Positions 8,513-17,584 of a stretch of 64,000 nt of DNA are shown one piece after another. The DNA lies in assembly GCF_000959445.1 (NCBI RefSeq), contig NZ_CP009630.1, forward strand, positions 496,001 through 560,000. The letters run 5' to 3'. The position numbers were made by a program, and so were the translations under genes. Within the stretch, counting starts at the first letter, position 1, and each line of letters starts with the position of its first letter. This DNA comes from Burkholderia vietnamiensis LMG 10929 (GTDB lineage Bacteria > Pseudomonadota > Gammaproteobacteria > Burkholderiales > Burkholderiaceae). The notes under the pieces are model-generated. The model searched no databases. It worked only from the letters and a program-made list of their open reading frames with translations, and had not been told where the DNA came from.

Positions 8513-9426
8513 GAGACGGTTTCAAAAAGGCCCCGTGGGGCTGTTAACTTTCGCGGTGAGCTGTTAACCTCAGGCATCGGAACAACCGAGACTGAGGAGA
8601 TGGCCAAGCCGATCATCGACGATGAATTGTGGACACTGATCGAGCCGTTACTGCCGCCACCCAAGCCGCGGCGCGAGAAGAACCCGGGCCGCCTGCCTGT
8701 TTCGAATCGCGCCGCGCTGACCGGCATCCTGTTCGTTCTCAAGACCGGACTACGCTGGCGCGACCTGCCGGCCGAGATGGGATGCGGCTCGGGCGTGACA
8801 TGTTGGCGCCGGCTGCGCGATTGGCAAGCAGCCGGTGTCTGGGATCGCTTGCACGAGCTACTGCTCGCAAAGCTGCGCGCAGCGGACCAGATCGACTTCT
8901 CACGAGCCGCCGTCGATTCATCATCGATTCGCGCCGTTGGGGCAGGCCAAAAACTGGGCCAAACCCCACCGATCGAGCGCGACCCGGTTCCAAGCACCAC
9001 ATCGTCACCGACGCCAACGGTACGCCGCTCGCCGCGATCCTGACCGGCGCGAACGTCAACGACGTCACGCAATTGCTGCCGCTGATCGACGCGATTCCGC
9101 CGATCCGCGGATTGCGTGGCCACCCATTGCAGCGGCCGCGTGTGGTCTACGCGGATCGCGGTTACGACTCCGAGCGACATCGGCGCGCGTTGCGCGATCG
9201 CGGTATCGAGCCAGTGATCGCCAAGCGCCGTACCGAACATGGCAGCGGCCTTGGCAAATATCGCTGGGTCGTCGAACGCACGCATGCCTGGCTGCATCAC
9301 TTCCGTCGTCTCCGTATTCGTTTCGAGCGCCGTGCAGACATTCACGGCGCGTTCCTCAAACTCGGTTGCTGCCTGATCTGCTGGAATACCCTTCGGCGGG
9401 CCGATCAGTCTTTATGAAACCGTCTC
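8513..9426 (+). mobile_element. IS5-family (IS427-like) insertion sequence, complete, 914 bp
   Basis: The ends are inverted repeats starting GAGACGGTTTCA (8513 inward; complement ending at 9426), matching at about 16 of the first 17 bases. A direct repeat TAA flanks the element (8510-8512 and 9427-9429), a 3-base target duplication as expected for this group. Inside is one transposase spread over two frames. The element splits the CoA-transferase/hydratase/transporter genes from the CitE-like gene and lies in the same orientation as the operon. Both ends and the coding region look intact, so the element may still be mobile. Confidence 0.9.
8600..9417 (+). CDS. IS427-type transposase, two frames joined by a probable -1 frameshift
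   Basis: The first frame (8600-9043 if unshifted) opens MAKPIIDDELWTLIEPLLPP and carries the N-terminal DUF4096-like part, ending with the first catalytic Asp in AAVDSSSIRA. The conserved continuation, KTGPNPTDRARPGSKHH, then VVYADRGYDSERHR and YRWVVERTHAWLHHFRRLR with the later D and E of the DDE triad, is in the -1 frame to the TGA at 9415-9417. The frames overlap at CCAAAAAC (A-run 8949-8953), where the AAA codon at 8951-8953 could slip back one base. This gives an OrfAB fusion of about 272 residues. It is probably programmed, as the rest shows no decay, but a simple mutation cannot be excluded. Confidence 0.85.
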
Positions 9427-9518
9427 TAAGGAAAGCAGCGGGCGCTCTCGATCGCTTGTCGCGATGCCACTGCGGTCGCGTCTCATCAGGACGCCCGCTC
9501 ACCTCCAGGACAAATCTT

Positions 9519-10379
9519 ATGTATCCGAGATCCTATTTGTTCGTTCCCGGCAATCGACCGGAACGATTCGACAAGGCGTGCGCTGCGGGCGCAGACGCAG
9601 TCATCCTCGACCTTGAAGACGCCGTGCCACCCACCGCAAAAGCGCAGGCTCGGGACGCCGTCGTGTCGTGGCTTGGAAAGGGCGGGCGAGCGTATGTGCG
9701 AGCGAACGCGGTCGGTACCGCGTGGTACCGGGACGATATAGCGGCCCTTCGGACCTGCCCGAGCCTGCAGGGCATCGTGGTCCCCAAGGCCGAGCGAGCC
9801 GACCTGCTCTCGAACCTCGCGAACGAGATCTCCGATGAAGCGGTGTTGCTGCCGCTCATCGAGACCGCGGTTGCATTTGACGACCTCCGCTCGCTGGCGA
9901 AGGCGCCGAAAGTCGCGCGCCTCTTGTTTGGCACCTTGGACTTTCAGGTCGACACCGGGATTCAAGGTGACGGCGATGAACTCGTGTATTTCCGCTCACA
10001 ACTGACCATCGCGTCACGGATTGCCGGCATCGCGGCCCCGGTGGACGGAGTCACTGCTGCAATCGATGACGCTCAGCGGATCCGCAGCGACACGGTTCGA
10101 GCCCGCAATCTCGGTTTCAGGGGCAAGCTGTGCATCCACCCAAAACAGATCGAGCATGTACACGCGGCTCTGCGCCCTTGCCCGGAAGAGCTCGCGTGGG
10201 CGCGACGAGTCCTTGCTGCCGTTCAGGAAAGCGACGGCTCGGCCATTAGCGTCGATGGAAAAATGGTGGACGCTCCTGTCATTGCCAAAGCGAACGACAT
10301 CGTAAGCAGTTCGGCCAGCGCATACGATCTTCTTCCTGAAATGCCTGCGCATTCCCAGGAATTCCACGTTGAACGATAG
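9519..10379 (+). CDS. HpcH/HpaI (CitE-like) lyase, citramalyl-CoA lyase candidate
   Basis: A 286-residue TIM-barrel lyase beginning MYPRSYLFVPGNRPERFDKA; the ATG follows a CCAGGA site by eight bases. Family motifs are DAVILDLEDAVPP, GIVVPKAE, LLPLIETAVAF, LLFGTLDFQVDTGI (metal-binding acidic residues) and GKLCIHPKQIEHVH. With a CoA-transferase and hydratase it would cleave (S)-citramalyl-CoA to acetyl-CoA and pyruvate. It was evidently the fourth operon gene and is now separated from the promoter-proximal three by the insertion sequence. Its expression therefore depends on read-through or a promoter at the element edge. Malyl-CoA lyase is an alternative activity. Confidence 0.83.
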   Translation: MYPRSYLFVPGNRPERFDKACAAGADAVILDLEDAVPPTAKAQARDAVVSWLGKGGRAYVRANAVGTAWYRDDIAALRTCPSLQGIVVPKAERADLLSNLANEISDEAVLLPLIETAVAFDDLRSLAKAPKVARLLFGTLDFQVDTGIQGDGDELVYFRSQLTIASRIAGIAAPVDGVTAAIDDAQRIRSDTVRARNLGFRGKLCIHPKQIEHVHAALRPCPEELAWARRVLAAVQESDGSAISVDGKMVDAPVIAKANDIVSSSASAYDLLPEMPAHSQEFHVER

Positions 10380-10424
10380 AAGAGGGGGATCGACGTTTCC
10401 CGACGGAGTTGGGCGTTCGATCGG

Positions 10425-10511
10425 CTAGACCGTCAGGACATCGACGCCGCGCTGACGAAGATCGTCGACAAGCGCTCCTGCCGAGCGCGCCAGCCGGCCA
10501 ACGTTATGACG
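10425..10511 (-). pseudogene. Short remnant resembling a serine recombinase (invertase/resolvase)
   Basis: Read on the minus strand from 10511 to a TAG at 10425-10427, the frame gives NVGRLARSAGALVDDLRQRG followed by VDVLTV. This resembles the LDRLARS...LxxRGVxxxSL segment of Hin/Tn3-type serine recombinases. Only about 28 residues remain, with no start and no catalytic Ser domain. The match is short, so confidence is low. The rest of the 330-base gap before the next gene shows no coding signal. Confidence 0.3.
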
Positions 10512-10710
10512 CAGCCCGATTAATTTATCGCTTTATATCGCTTGGGATACCGGGATCGGCGGAACAGAATGCCCGCTGCCGGAATGCAATCACGTCAGCC
10601 TGTCGACGCGCCCGCGTTCCGTCTAAATCCCGCCGATCGCGAATGCACCAGCCCGGGCTCCGGCTCCACGCCGGCCTCGGCGTGCATTCCGCCAAACCCC
10701 AAGGAATGCG

Positions 10711-12138
10711 ATGAGTTCGATCGATCTAAGCCCTGCAACACCGGTTTCCGCTCCCATCCGCTCGGCCAGCGACGTCGCGCGCCTGATCAATACCGTGGAC
10801 AGTTCGGTCAGCCATGCGCGGATGATCGTGCTGCTGGCGCTCGGCGGCGTGTTTCTCGACGCGTACGACCTCACGACGCTGTCCTACGGCATCGACGACG
10901 TCGCGCGCGAATTCGGGCTGACGCCCGCGCTGACCGGGCTCGTCGGTTCGGCGATCATGATCGGCACGATCTTCGGCAGCCTGATCGGCGGCTGGCTGAC
11001 CGACCGGATCGGCCGCTATCAGGTGTTCATGGCCGACATGCTGTTCTTCGTGGTCGCGGCGATCGCGGCCGGCCTCGCGCCGAACGTCTGGGTGCTGATC
11101 GCGGCCCGCTTCGTGATGGGGCTCGGCGTCGGTATCGACCTGCCCGTCGCGATGGCGTTTCTCGCGGAATTCTCGAAGTTCAACGGGCGCGGCAACAAGG
11201 CGTCGCGGCTCGCGGCGTGGTGCCCGATGTGGTACGTCGCGTCGTCGGTCTGCTTCCTGCTGATCTTCGGCCTGTATTTCCTGTTGCCGGCCGAGCACGC
11301 GGGATGGCTGTGGCGCGCATCGCTGATCTTCGGGGCGGTGCCGGCGCTCGTCATCATCCTGTTCCGCAACCGGTTCATGAACGAATCGCCGCTGTGGGCC
11401 GCGAACCAGGGCGACCTGGCCGATGCCGCGCGCATCCTGCGCGAGTCGTACGGCATTCACGCGCATGAGGCCGACGATGCGCGGCGCGAGCCGAGTCCGC
11501 CGCCCGTGCGGATCCGCGTGCTGTTCCAGCGCCCGTATCTTGGCCGCACGATCGTCGCCAGCGCGATGAACCTGTGCATTCCGTTCGAGTACACGGCGAT
11601 CGCGTTCTTCCTGCCGTCGATCCTGTCGCAGTTTCTCGGCGCGGGCGTGTTCGAAACGATCGCGGCGTCGCTTGCGCTGAACGTGCTGTTCGCGTTCACG
11701 GGCGGCTTGCTGGGCATGCGCCTCGCGTATCGCTATCCGTCGCGCCATGTCGCGATCGCCGGCTTCGCGCTGCAGACGATCGCGCTGGTCGCGCTGGCGC
11801 TCGCCGGGCATCCGCACGGCGCGATCGCGGTGGGCGTCGTGCTGCTGATGCTCGGGACCTGGCTGTTCGCCGAAGGATTCGGCCCCGGTGCGCAGATGAT
11901 GATCTATCCGACGCTGTCGTATCCGGCCGCGATCCGCGGCACCGGCGTCGGCTTCGGACGCTCGCTGTGCGGCATCGGCCAGGCGCTCGCGCTGTTCGTG
12001 CTGCCGATCCTGCAGGCGCGTCTCGGCACCGACATGTTCTGGGTCGTCGCGGTCAGCGCGGTCACGCCGATCGCGTTCCTGCTGATCGTGCGGTACGAAC
12101 CGACGGCGCACGACATCGACGACGAAAGCGTCGCGTGA
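10711..12138 (+). CDS. MFS transporter, sugar-porter/aromatic-acid-like, near organosulfur genes
   Basis: 475 residues with 12 predicted membrane helices and AAGGA five bases before the ATG. The first helix contains GGVFLDAYDLTTLSYGIDDV, the loop 2-3 motif is GGWLTDRIGRYQVF, and RFVMGLGVGIDLPVAMAFLAE lies in helix 4. The acidic first-helix pattern is shared with phosphate, niacin and aromatic-acid carriers. It converges on an LLM flavin monooxygenase and SfnB-type flavoproteins, so an organosulfur or other xenobiotic substrate is plausible but unproven. Confidence 0.82.
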   Translation: MSSIDLSPATPVSAPIRSASDVARLINTVDSSVSHARMIVLLALGGVFLDAYDLTTLSYGIDDVAREFGLTPALTGLVGSAIMIGTIFGSLIGGWLTDRIGRYQVFMADMLFFVVAAIAAGLAPNVWVLIAARFVMGLGVGIDLPVAMAFLAEFSKFNGRGNKASRLAAWCPMWYVASSVCFLLIFGLYFLLPAEHAGWLWRASLIFGAVPALVIILFRNRFMNESPLWAANQGDLADAARILRESYGIHAHEADDARREPSPPPVRIRVLFQRPYLGRTIVASAMNLCIPFEYTAIAFFLPSILSQFLGAGVFETIAASLALNVLFAFTGGLLGMRLAYRYPSRHVAIAGFALQTIALVALALAGHPHGAIAVGVVLLMLGTWLFAEGFGPGAQMMIYPTLSYPAAIRGTGVGFGRSLCGIGQALALFVLPILQARLGTDMFWVVAVSAVTPIAFLLIVRYEPTAHDIDDESVA

Positions 12139-12169
12139 ACGCGCGGGGCATCGACCGCCCCGAAAAGCG

Positions 12170-12203
12170 CCAACGGCTTCGTCGAACCGCACGAAGCCGT
12201 TGG
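12170..12203. terminator. Strong hairpin between convergent genes
   Basis: A perfect 13-base-pair stem (CCAACGGCTTCGT, 12170-12182, with its complement at 12191-12203) and an 8-base loop lie between the converging MFS and LLM genes. On the minus strand the stem is followed by GCGCTTTT, so it best fits termination of the monooxygenase operon. Confidence 0.65.
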
Positions 12204-12252
12204 TATTGCAGCCGGTCGGCCCGCACGCGGGCAGACCGGCCTCGACATCCCG

Positions 12253-13653
12253 CTACGCGCCGACCGCCTCGCGCTCGGCTTCGCGCTTGACCTGCTCGAT
12301 ATCGCGAAACTGCGCGGCGGGATGCTCGTCGGGCAGCCGCGCCGAGCCGCCGAACAGCTTTTCGCGCAGCGTGCCCGGCGCATACGCGCTCGGATACACG
12401 CCGCGGCGCTGCAACTCGGGCACGAGATGGTGCACGACGTCCTCGAAGGTTTCGTGCGCAACCGCATACGCGAGATTGAAGCCGTCGACGTCGGTCGCCG
12501 CGACCCATTCCTGCAGGATGTCCGCGACGGTCGCGGCGGAGCCGACGAACACCGGCCCCATTCCGCCGATACCGCCCCACGTGGCCAGCGCCTCGATCGT
12601 CCACGCGGTGTCGCCGCCCGCCAGGTGCTCGACGGCCGACACGATGGCATTCGTTTCGACGCGCCGCACGGGATCGGTCGGCGCGTACTGGCCGAAGTCG
12701 ATGCCGGTCCAGCCCGACATGAACACCAGCGAGCCATCGTACGACACGTAGCGGCGGTACTCGTCGAACTTGGCCTGCGCCTTTTCGTCGGTTTCGTCGA
12801 CGATCACCGTGACGAGGTTGTAAATCAGCACCTTGGACGGATCGCGGCCTGCCGCGGCGGCCTGCGCACGCACGTCGGCCACGTAGCGTGCGAGCTGCTC
12901 GCGGGTCGGCGCGGCGACGAACACGCATTCCGCGTGCTGTGCGGCGAATGCCTTGCCGGGGCCGGACGCGCCGGCCTGGAACAGCACCGGCGTGCGCTGC
13001 GGCGACGGTTCGCACAGGTGGTAGCCGGGCACGTCGAAGAAGCGGCCCTTGTGGCCGATCTCGTGCACTTTCTCGGGATGCGTGAACACGCGGCCGTCAC
13101 GATCGCGCACCACCGCGCCATCCTCCCAGCTGCCCTCGAACAGCTTGTACAGCACCTCGACGTATTCGGCCGCGACCGCGTAGCGGTCGTCGTGCGTGCG
13201 CAGGCCCTGGTCGCCGACGTTCTTCGCGCCGCTCTCCAGGTACGACGTGACGATGTTCCACGCGAGCCGGCCCTTCGTGTGATGGTCGGCCGTCGACAGG
13301 CGGCGCGCGAACGTGTACGGGTGCTCGAACGTCGTCGACGCGGTGATGCCGATCCCGAGATGCTCGGTCGCCATCGCGATCGGCGCGGCAAGCTGCAGCG
13401 GATCGTTGACCGGGATCTGCGCCGCCTGATGCAGCGCGTGATAGTTGCTGCCCTGGTAGACGTCGTAATAGCCGATCACGTCCGCGATGAAGATCGCGTC
13501 GAAGATCCCGCGCTCGAGCACGCGGGCGAGGTCGGTCCAGTAGTCGAGGTCCTTGTACTGCCACGAGCGGTCGCGCGGATGCGCCCACAGGCCCGGCGAC
13601 TGGTGGCCGACGCAGTTCATCTCGAACGCGTTGAAACGGATCGTCTTGCTCAT
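12253..13653 (-). CDS. LLM-class flavin-dependent monooxygenase (NtaA/SnaA/DszA family)
   Basis: 466 residues, full length for the NtaA/SnaA/DszA/SoxA group of FMNH2-dependent two-component oxygenases. The start MSKTIRFNAFEMNCVGHQSP and the landmarks GLWAHPRDRS, DHHTKGRLAWNIVTSYLESG and PVLFQAGASGPGKAFAA are diagnostic. These enzymes oxidise sulfones, sulfonates, nitrilotriacetate and similar compounds, using flavin from a separate reductase that is not in this window. The gene overlaps the stop of the upstream SfnB-like gene by four bases (ATGA), so the two are co-translated. The SfnB partner points to organosulfur as sulfur source; the substrate is not determined. Confidence 0.88.
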   Translation of the reverse strand: MSKTIRFNAFEMNCVGHQSPGLWAHPRDRSWQYKDLDYWTDLARVLERGIFDAIFIADVIGYYDVYQGSNYHALHQAAQIPVNDPLQLAAPIAMATEHLGIGITASTTFEHPYTFARRLSTADHHTKGRLAWNIVTSYLESGAKNVGDQGLRTHDDRYAVAAEYVEVLYKLFEGSWEDGAVVRDRDGRVFTHPEKVHEIGHKGRFFDVPGYHLCEPSPQRTPVLFQAGASGPGKAFAAQHAECVFVAAPTREQLARYVADVRAQAAAAGRDPSKVLIYNLVTVIVDETDEKAQAKFDEYRRYVSYDGSLVFMSGWTGIDFGQYAPTDPVRRVETNAIVSAVEHLAGGDTAWTIEALATWGGIGGMGPVFVGSAATVADILQEWVAATDVDGFNLAYAVAHETFEDVVHHLVPELQRRGVYPSAYAPGTLREKLFGGSARLPDEHPAAQFRDIEQVKREAEREAVGA

Positions 13654-14909
13654 CGTGCGCCTCCCGCTTCCACGCCGGTGCCCGCACCGTTGCCGACGCG
13701 CCAGACGAACGGCGGCGTGCGGCCGTTGACGACCCAGTCGCCGACGATCCGCGCCTTGTAGACGAGCGGATTGTGCGACGACACCGTGCGCGCGTTGCGC
13801 CAGTGGCGGTCGAGTGCGGTCGTGGTGCGCGTCGCGGACGCGCCGAGCGCGTCGAACAGGCGCGTCGCCGCGCGCAGCACGAGTTCGGACACGACGAGCT
13901 GGCTCTGCGCGGATTCGATCTCGGCCGCGACGTTCGCCGCGTGCTCGATCGCTTCGTCGTCGCCGAAGCGCGCTTCATAGGCCTGTTGCAGCGGCTGCGC
14001 GGCGCGCAGCGCGAGCGCGTCGGCCGCATACGCCCACGACGCGATCTCGCCGATCACCTGCTGCAGCTGCACGTCGTCGCCCGCGCGCGGTGCGTTGCCG
14101 TGGCTGTACACGCGCGTCCGGTTGCGCACGAGCTCGCCGGCGTCGCGTACGATCGCGTGGCCGATGCCGGCCAGCGTCGCGACGTGGAACAACTGGTAGA
14201 ACGCGGTCTGGTACTTGAAGCGGCGCGCGAAGTCGATTACGTGCTCGGCATCGACGGTCGCATCCTCGAAGCGCGTGGTGCCGCTGCCGGTCGTGGTCTG
14301 GCCGAAGCCGTCCCAGTCGTCCTCGCGGATCACGCCGGGCTGCGCGGTCGCGACCGCGACGATCACGTCGCTGCTGTCGTGCGCGCGCTGCGCGAACACG
14401 TCGATCCAGTCGGCGAACAGGCTGCCGGTGCTGTAGAACTTCCGGCCGTTCAGCACGAGCCGGCCGTTGCGCTCCGACACCTTCGTTACGGTCTGGCCGA
14501 GCGGCACGTCGCCGGCCTCCGACCATGCGTTGCCGACCAGCTGGCCGCTTGCGAAGCGATCGAACCAGGTCGTGCGCTGCGGCCCGGACGGGGCGTTCAG
14601 CCAGTCCTCGACGAACGCGAAATGCCCGCGCAATGCCTGCGGCAGATTGGAATCGGCGCCGGCCAGTTCGGTCAGCAGCCGGAACAGCTGCGGCAGCGAG
14701 GCGCCGGCGCCGCCGGCGCTGGCCGGCAGCCGCACCGCGCCGAAGCCTGCGGCCTTCAACCAGCCGATCGCCTCGTGCGGCAACTCGCGGCGGCGTTCGC
14801 GTTCGGCGGTGCCCGTGGCGATGCGCTCGAAGATCGGCCTGAACCGGCTCGCGAGCGCGTCGTAGTCGGTACCGGTGGATAGGTCGGGGGCAGCGTGCAA
14901 CGAAGTCAT
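13650..14909 (-). CDS. SfnB-family sulfur-acquisition flavoprotein (acyl-CoA dehydrogenase fold)
   Basis: 419 residues. The start MTSLHAAPDLSTGTDY is chosen because GAGGAA lies seven bases upstream; the longer frame runs through the promoter. The acyl-CoA-dehydrogenase fold shows KAAGFGAVRLPASAGGAG, FYSTGSLFADWIDVF, DDWDGFGQTTTGSGTTRFED and a C-terminal ALDRHWRNARTVSSHNPLVY. Members such as SfnB, DszC and DmoA-associated enzymes take part in oxygenation or desulfurisation of organosulfur compounds under sulfate limitation. It is first of a two-gene operon with the LLM monooxygenase and is divergent from a broken paralogue. The spacer carries a possible operator, ATAACG with its complement CGTTAT. 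Confidence 0.85.
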   Translation of the reverse strand: MTSLHAAPDLSTGTDYDALASRFRPIFERIATGTAERERRRELPHEAIGWLKAAGFGAVRLPASAGGAGASLPQLFRLLTELAGADSNLPQALRGHFAFVEDWLNAPSGPQRTTWFDRFASGQLVGNAWSEAGDVPLGQTVTKVSERNGRLVLNGRKFYSTGSLFADWIDVFAQRAHDSSDVIVAVATAQPGVIREDDWDGFGQTTTGSGTTRFEDATVDAEHVIDFARRFKYQTAFYQLFHVATLAGIGHAIVRDAGELVRNRTRVYSHGNAPRAGDDVQLQQVIGEIASWAYAADALALRAAQPLQQAYEARFGDDEAIEHAANVAAEIESAQSQLVVSELVLRAATRLFDALGASATRTTTALDRHWRNARTVSSHNPLVYKARIVGDWVVNGRTPPFVWRVGNGAGTGVEAGGAR

Positions 14910-15196
14910 GCGGTGTTCCTCGAAGAGCGGGCCGATTGCGCCGGGAGGCCAGTATAGGAAGCGCGACATGCGCGTTCCAATAACGGATTCGCAGATCGTT
15001 ATCGTCGCTGCGTATTACCGCAGGTGCACCGCGATGCGGCGACGCCGGCGCGTCGATTGCGGCGCCGAAGCGCGTGTCGCCGGCGCCGATCGGGTCGTTT
15101 GTTATCCGGAGGAATATCGTTCCGAGAATCGCTCGTTTTTCCGGCCCGCGCTGCGCTGCTAGATTGAGTGCTTTCGTCATTCGACAGGAGAACCCG

Positions 15197-16435
15197 ATGT
15201 CAGACACGAGCGCGACGATTCAGGAGCAGCCAGCCGATGTGCAACCACCCGCGGCCCGCGTGATCGCCGACGATGCGCAGGCGATCGCAGCCGCGCACGC
15301 GCTGGCGAAGCGGCTCGCGGAAGATGCCGCCGAGCGTGATCGCACGCGCCGCCTGCCGCGCGACGAAATCGAATGGTTCTCGCAGTCGGGGCTGTGGGCG
15401 ATCACGGTGCCGAAGGCATACGGCGGCGCAGGCGTGTCGCATGTCACGCTGACCGAGGTCGTCAAGATCGTCGCGGCGGCCGATCCGTCGCTCGGGCAGC
15501 TGCCGCAGAATCATTTCGGGCTGGTCGACGTGATCGCGCTCACCGGCACCGACGCGCAGAAGCGCCATTTCTTCGCGGAGATACTGAGCGGCAAGCGCTT
15601 CGGCAACGGGTTCTCGGAGAAGGGCACGAAGCACGTGCTCGACCTGAAGACGCGCGTGCGCCGCGACGGAGACGACTATGTCGTCGACGGCACGAAGTTC
15701 TACTCGACCGGTGCGCTGTTCGCGCATTACGTACCGGTGCTCGGCCTCGACGACGCACGCCAGGCATGGCTCGCGTACGTGCCGCAACCGACGCCGGGGC
15801 TGGCCGTGATCGACGACTAGTCGGGATTCGGGCAACGCACGACCGCGAGCGGCACGGTCGTGCTCGATGCGGTGCGCGTTCCGGCGTCGCACGTGCTGCC
15901 CGCGCAGCGCGTGTCGGACGTGCCGACGCTCAACGGCCCGCTGTCGCAGATCATCCAGGCCGCGATCGACGCGGGCATCGCGAAGGCGGCCATCGACGAT
16001 ACGCTGGCGTTCGTGCGGACCCGCACGCGCCCGTGGGTCGACAGCGGCGTCGATCGTGCAGTCGACGATCCGCTGACGATTCGCGAGATCGGCCATCTGC
16101 ACATCCAGCTGCATGCGGCCGAGGCATTGCTCGAACGCGCGGCACGCACGCTCGACGAGATCACGGCGCGCGGCGACGTGACCGAAGACGACGTCGCGCG
16201 CGCATCGGTCGCGGTCGGCGAAGCGAAGGTGCTGACGACCGAGGTGGCGCTGCTCGCGGGCGAGAAGCTGTTCGAACTGGCCGGCACGCAGTCGACGCTC
16301 GCCGAGCACAATCTCGACCGGCATTGGCGCAACGCGCGCACGCATACGCTGCACGATCCGGTGCGCTGGAAATATCACCTCGTCGGCAACTACTACCTGA
16401 ACGGCGTGCGTCCGGCACGCCATGCGTGGAACTGA
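15197..16435 (+). pseudogene. SfnB-like flavoprotein interrupted by an in-frame amber codon
   Basis: The frame opens at the ATG at 15197 (CAGGAG upstream) and would encode about 412 residues. A TAG at 15818-15820 interrupts it, and the same frame then continues uninterrupted to 16435. The break falls in GLAVIDD*SGFGQRTTASGT; the intact paralogue at 13650 has DDWDGFGQ at this place, so a Trp codon TGG has become TAG by one G-to-A change. The rest is well preserved: FYSTGALFAHY before the stop, HNLDRHWRNARTHTLHDPV near the end. This suggests a recent mutation, a suppressed stop or a sequencing error. Without read-through, a truncated 207-residue product lacking the C-terminal helical domain would be made. 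Confidence 0.85.
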
Positions 16436-16714
16436 GCCGCTCGTCGGCCGCCGATCGCAGCCCGATCGATCGTCGCGTTGGCGATTGGCCGCGCGGTACC
16501 GTCGAGCTCGAACCCGAGTGCATCGACGACGAGAATCACGGCCGTCGGTTCGGAATACGCGCGCCGATCATGAATGCTTGAGAAGACGAGTAATCTTCTC
16601 GCGCAGTTGCATCGTCGCGATGGCCCGCATCGATGAACGTCCGCTGTTGCGTGCGGATTCGCCCCGTCGCGTGCCGACGCGACGGTGAGATAGACATTCG
16701 GCCGTTGCGGGATC

Positions 16715-17527
16715 CTACGTCGATGCGCGGGGACGCGCTTCCGACTCCTGCTTCAATGCTTCGGCAATATCCAGTGCTGCTTTTTGCAGCTCCGGCACAT
16801 AGCGGCGCACGGCGTCTTCGAGCCGTACCGCGCGTGACAGGAAGATGACGTTGAGACTCGCGATCACGCGTTCGTCCGCGCTGATCGCGACCGCCACCGC
16901 ACCGATCTTCGCCTGCGCGGTCCAGTCACCGTGGTTCGATCCGAAACCGTCGTCGCGCACACGTCGGATCAGCTTGCGCACGAGCGCATCGTTTCTCGCG
17001 AACGCCTGTTGCTCGTCACCGCCCGCACCGGAGCGCAGCAGTTCCAGAATATCCTCGCGCTCCTCGTCGGGGCACATTGCGAAGTAGGCGCGGCCCGCAG
17101 CCGTCAGCAACATCGGCAGGCGCCGCCCGACCATCGCGCGATGAAACGACAGCCGGCTGAAGCGATGCGTCGTCTCGCGGATGATCATCGCGTCGCCATC
17201 GGGCGTGGTCAGATCGGATGGCCATGCCACGCGCTGCAGCAACTGACCCATGATCGGCGGCGCCACGGTCGCGATGCGCTCGGTATCGGTGAATCCTTCG
17301 CTTAACGAACGCACCGCGAGCGTCAGGCGGAAGCTGTCGTCCGATGTGCTGCGGCGCACGAAACCTTCTTCCATCAACGTCTCGAGCAGACGGCGCACCG
17401 TGGTGCGATGCAGGCCGGTCAGATCGGCGAGTTGCTGACTCGTTGCATGGCCGTCTTCCATCGCGTTCAGCGCCCGCAGCACCTGCAGGCCGCGCGCCAG
17501 GCCGCGCACGTTTGTGTAGGTTGTCAT
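16715..17527 (-). CDS. mhpR: IclR-family regulator of the mhp operon (MhpR-like)
   Basis: A 270-residue IclR-type regulator starting MTTYTNVRGLARGLQVLRAL. A winged helix-turn-helix (TSQQLADLTGLHRTTVRRLL) covers residues 25-50 and the effector-binding domain fills the C-terminal 170 residues. It is divergent from the 3-(3-hydroxyphenyl)propionate genes, the same place and family as E. coli MhpR, an activator of mhpABCDFE. A perfect palindrome suited to an IclR dimer lies 26 bases upstream of its own start. The ribosome site is weak; earlier in-frame ATGs (17551, 17569) lie around the palindrome and are less likely. Confidence 0.85.
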   Translation of the reverse strand: MTTYTNVRGLARGLQVLRALNAMEDGHATSQQLADLTGLHRTTVRRLLETLMEEGFVRRSTSDDSFRLTLAVRSLSEGFTDTERIATVAPPIMGQLLQRVAWPSDLTTPDGDAMIIRETTHRFSRLSFHRAMVGRRLPMLLTAAGRAYFAMCPDEEREDILELLRSGAGGDEQQAFARNDALVRKLIRRVRDDGFGSNHGDWTAQAKIGAVAVAISADERVIASLNVIFLSRAVRLEDAVRRYVPELQKAALDIAEALKQESEARPRAST

Positions 17528-17552
17528 GGAAAAAATCCCATTTAAATCAATC

Positions 17553-17571
17553 ATGTGCATTCTATGCACAT
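17553..17571. promoter_or_regulatory. Palindromic IclR/MhpR operator candidate
   Basis: ATGTGCATTCTATGCACAT is a perfect inverted repeat with 8-base arms around a TCT centre. It lies between the regulator start and the mhpA promoter, so one bound dimer could control both directions. Confidence 0.65.
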
Positions 17572-17584
17572 TCCTGAGATTTTG

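Noticed and set aside
16436..16714. Minus-strand frame between the broken SfnB gene and the IclR gene
   Set aside because: A short stretch reads ILVVDALGFELDGT but has no start, no family match and no conserved context.
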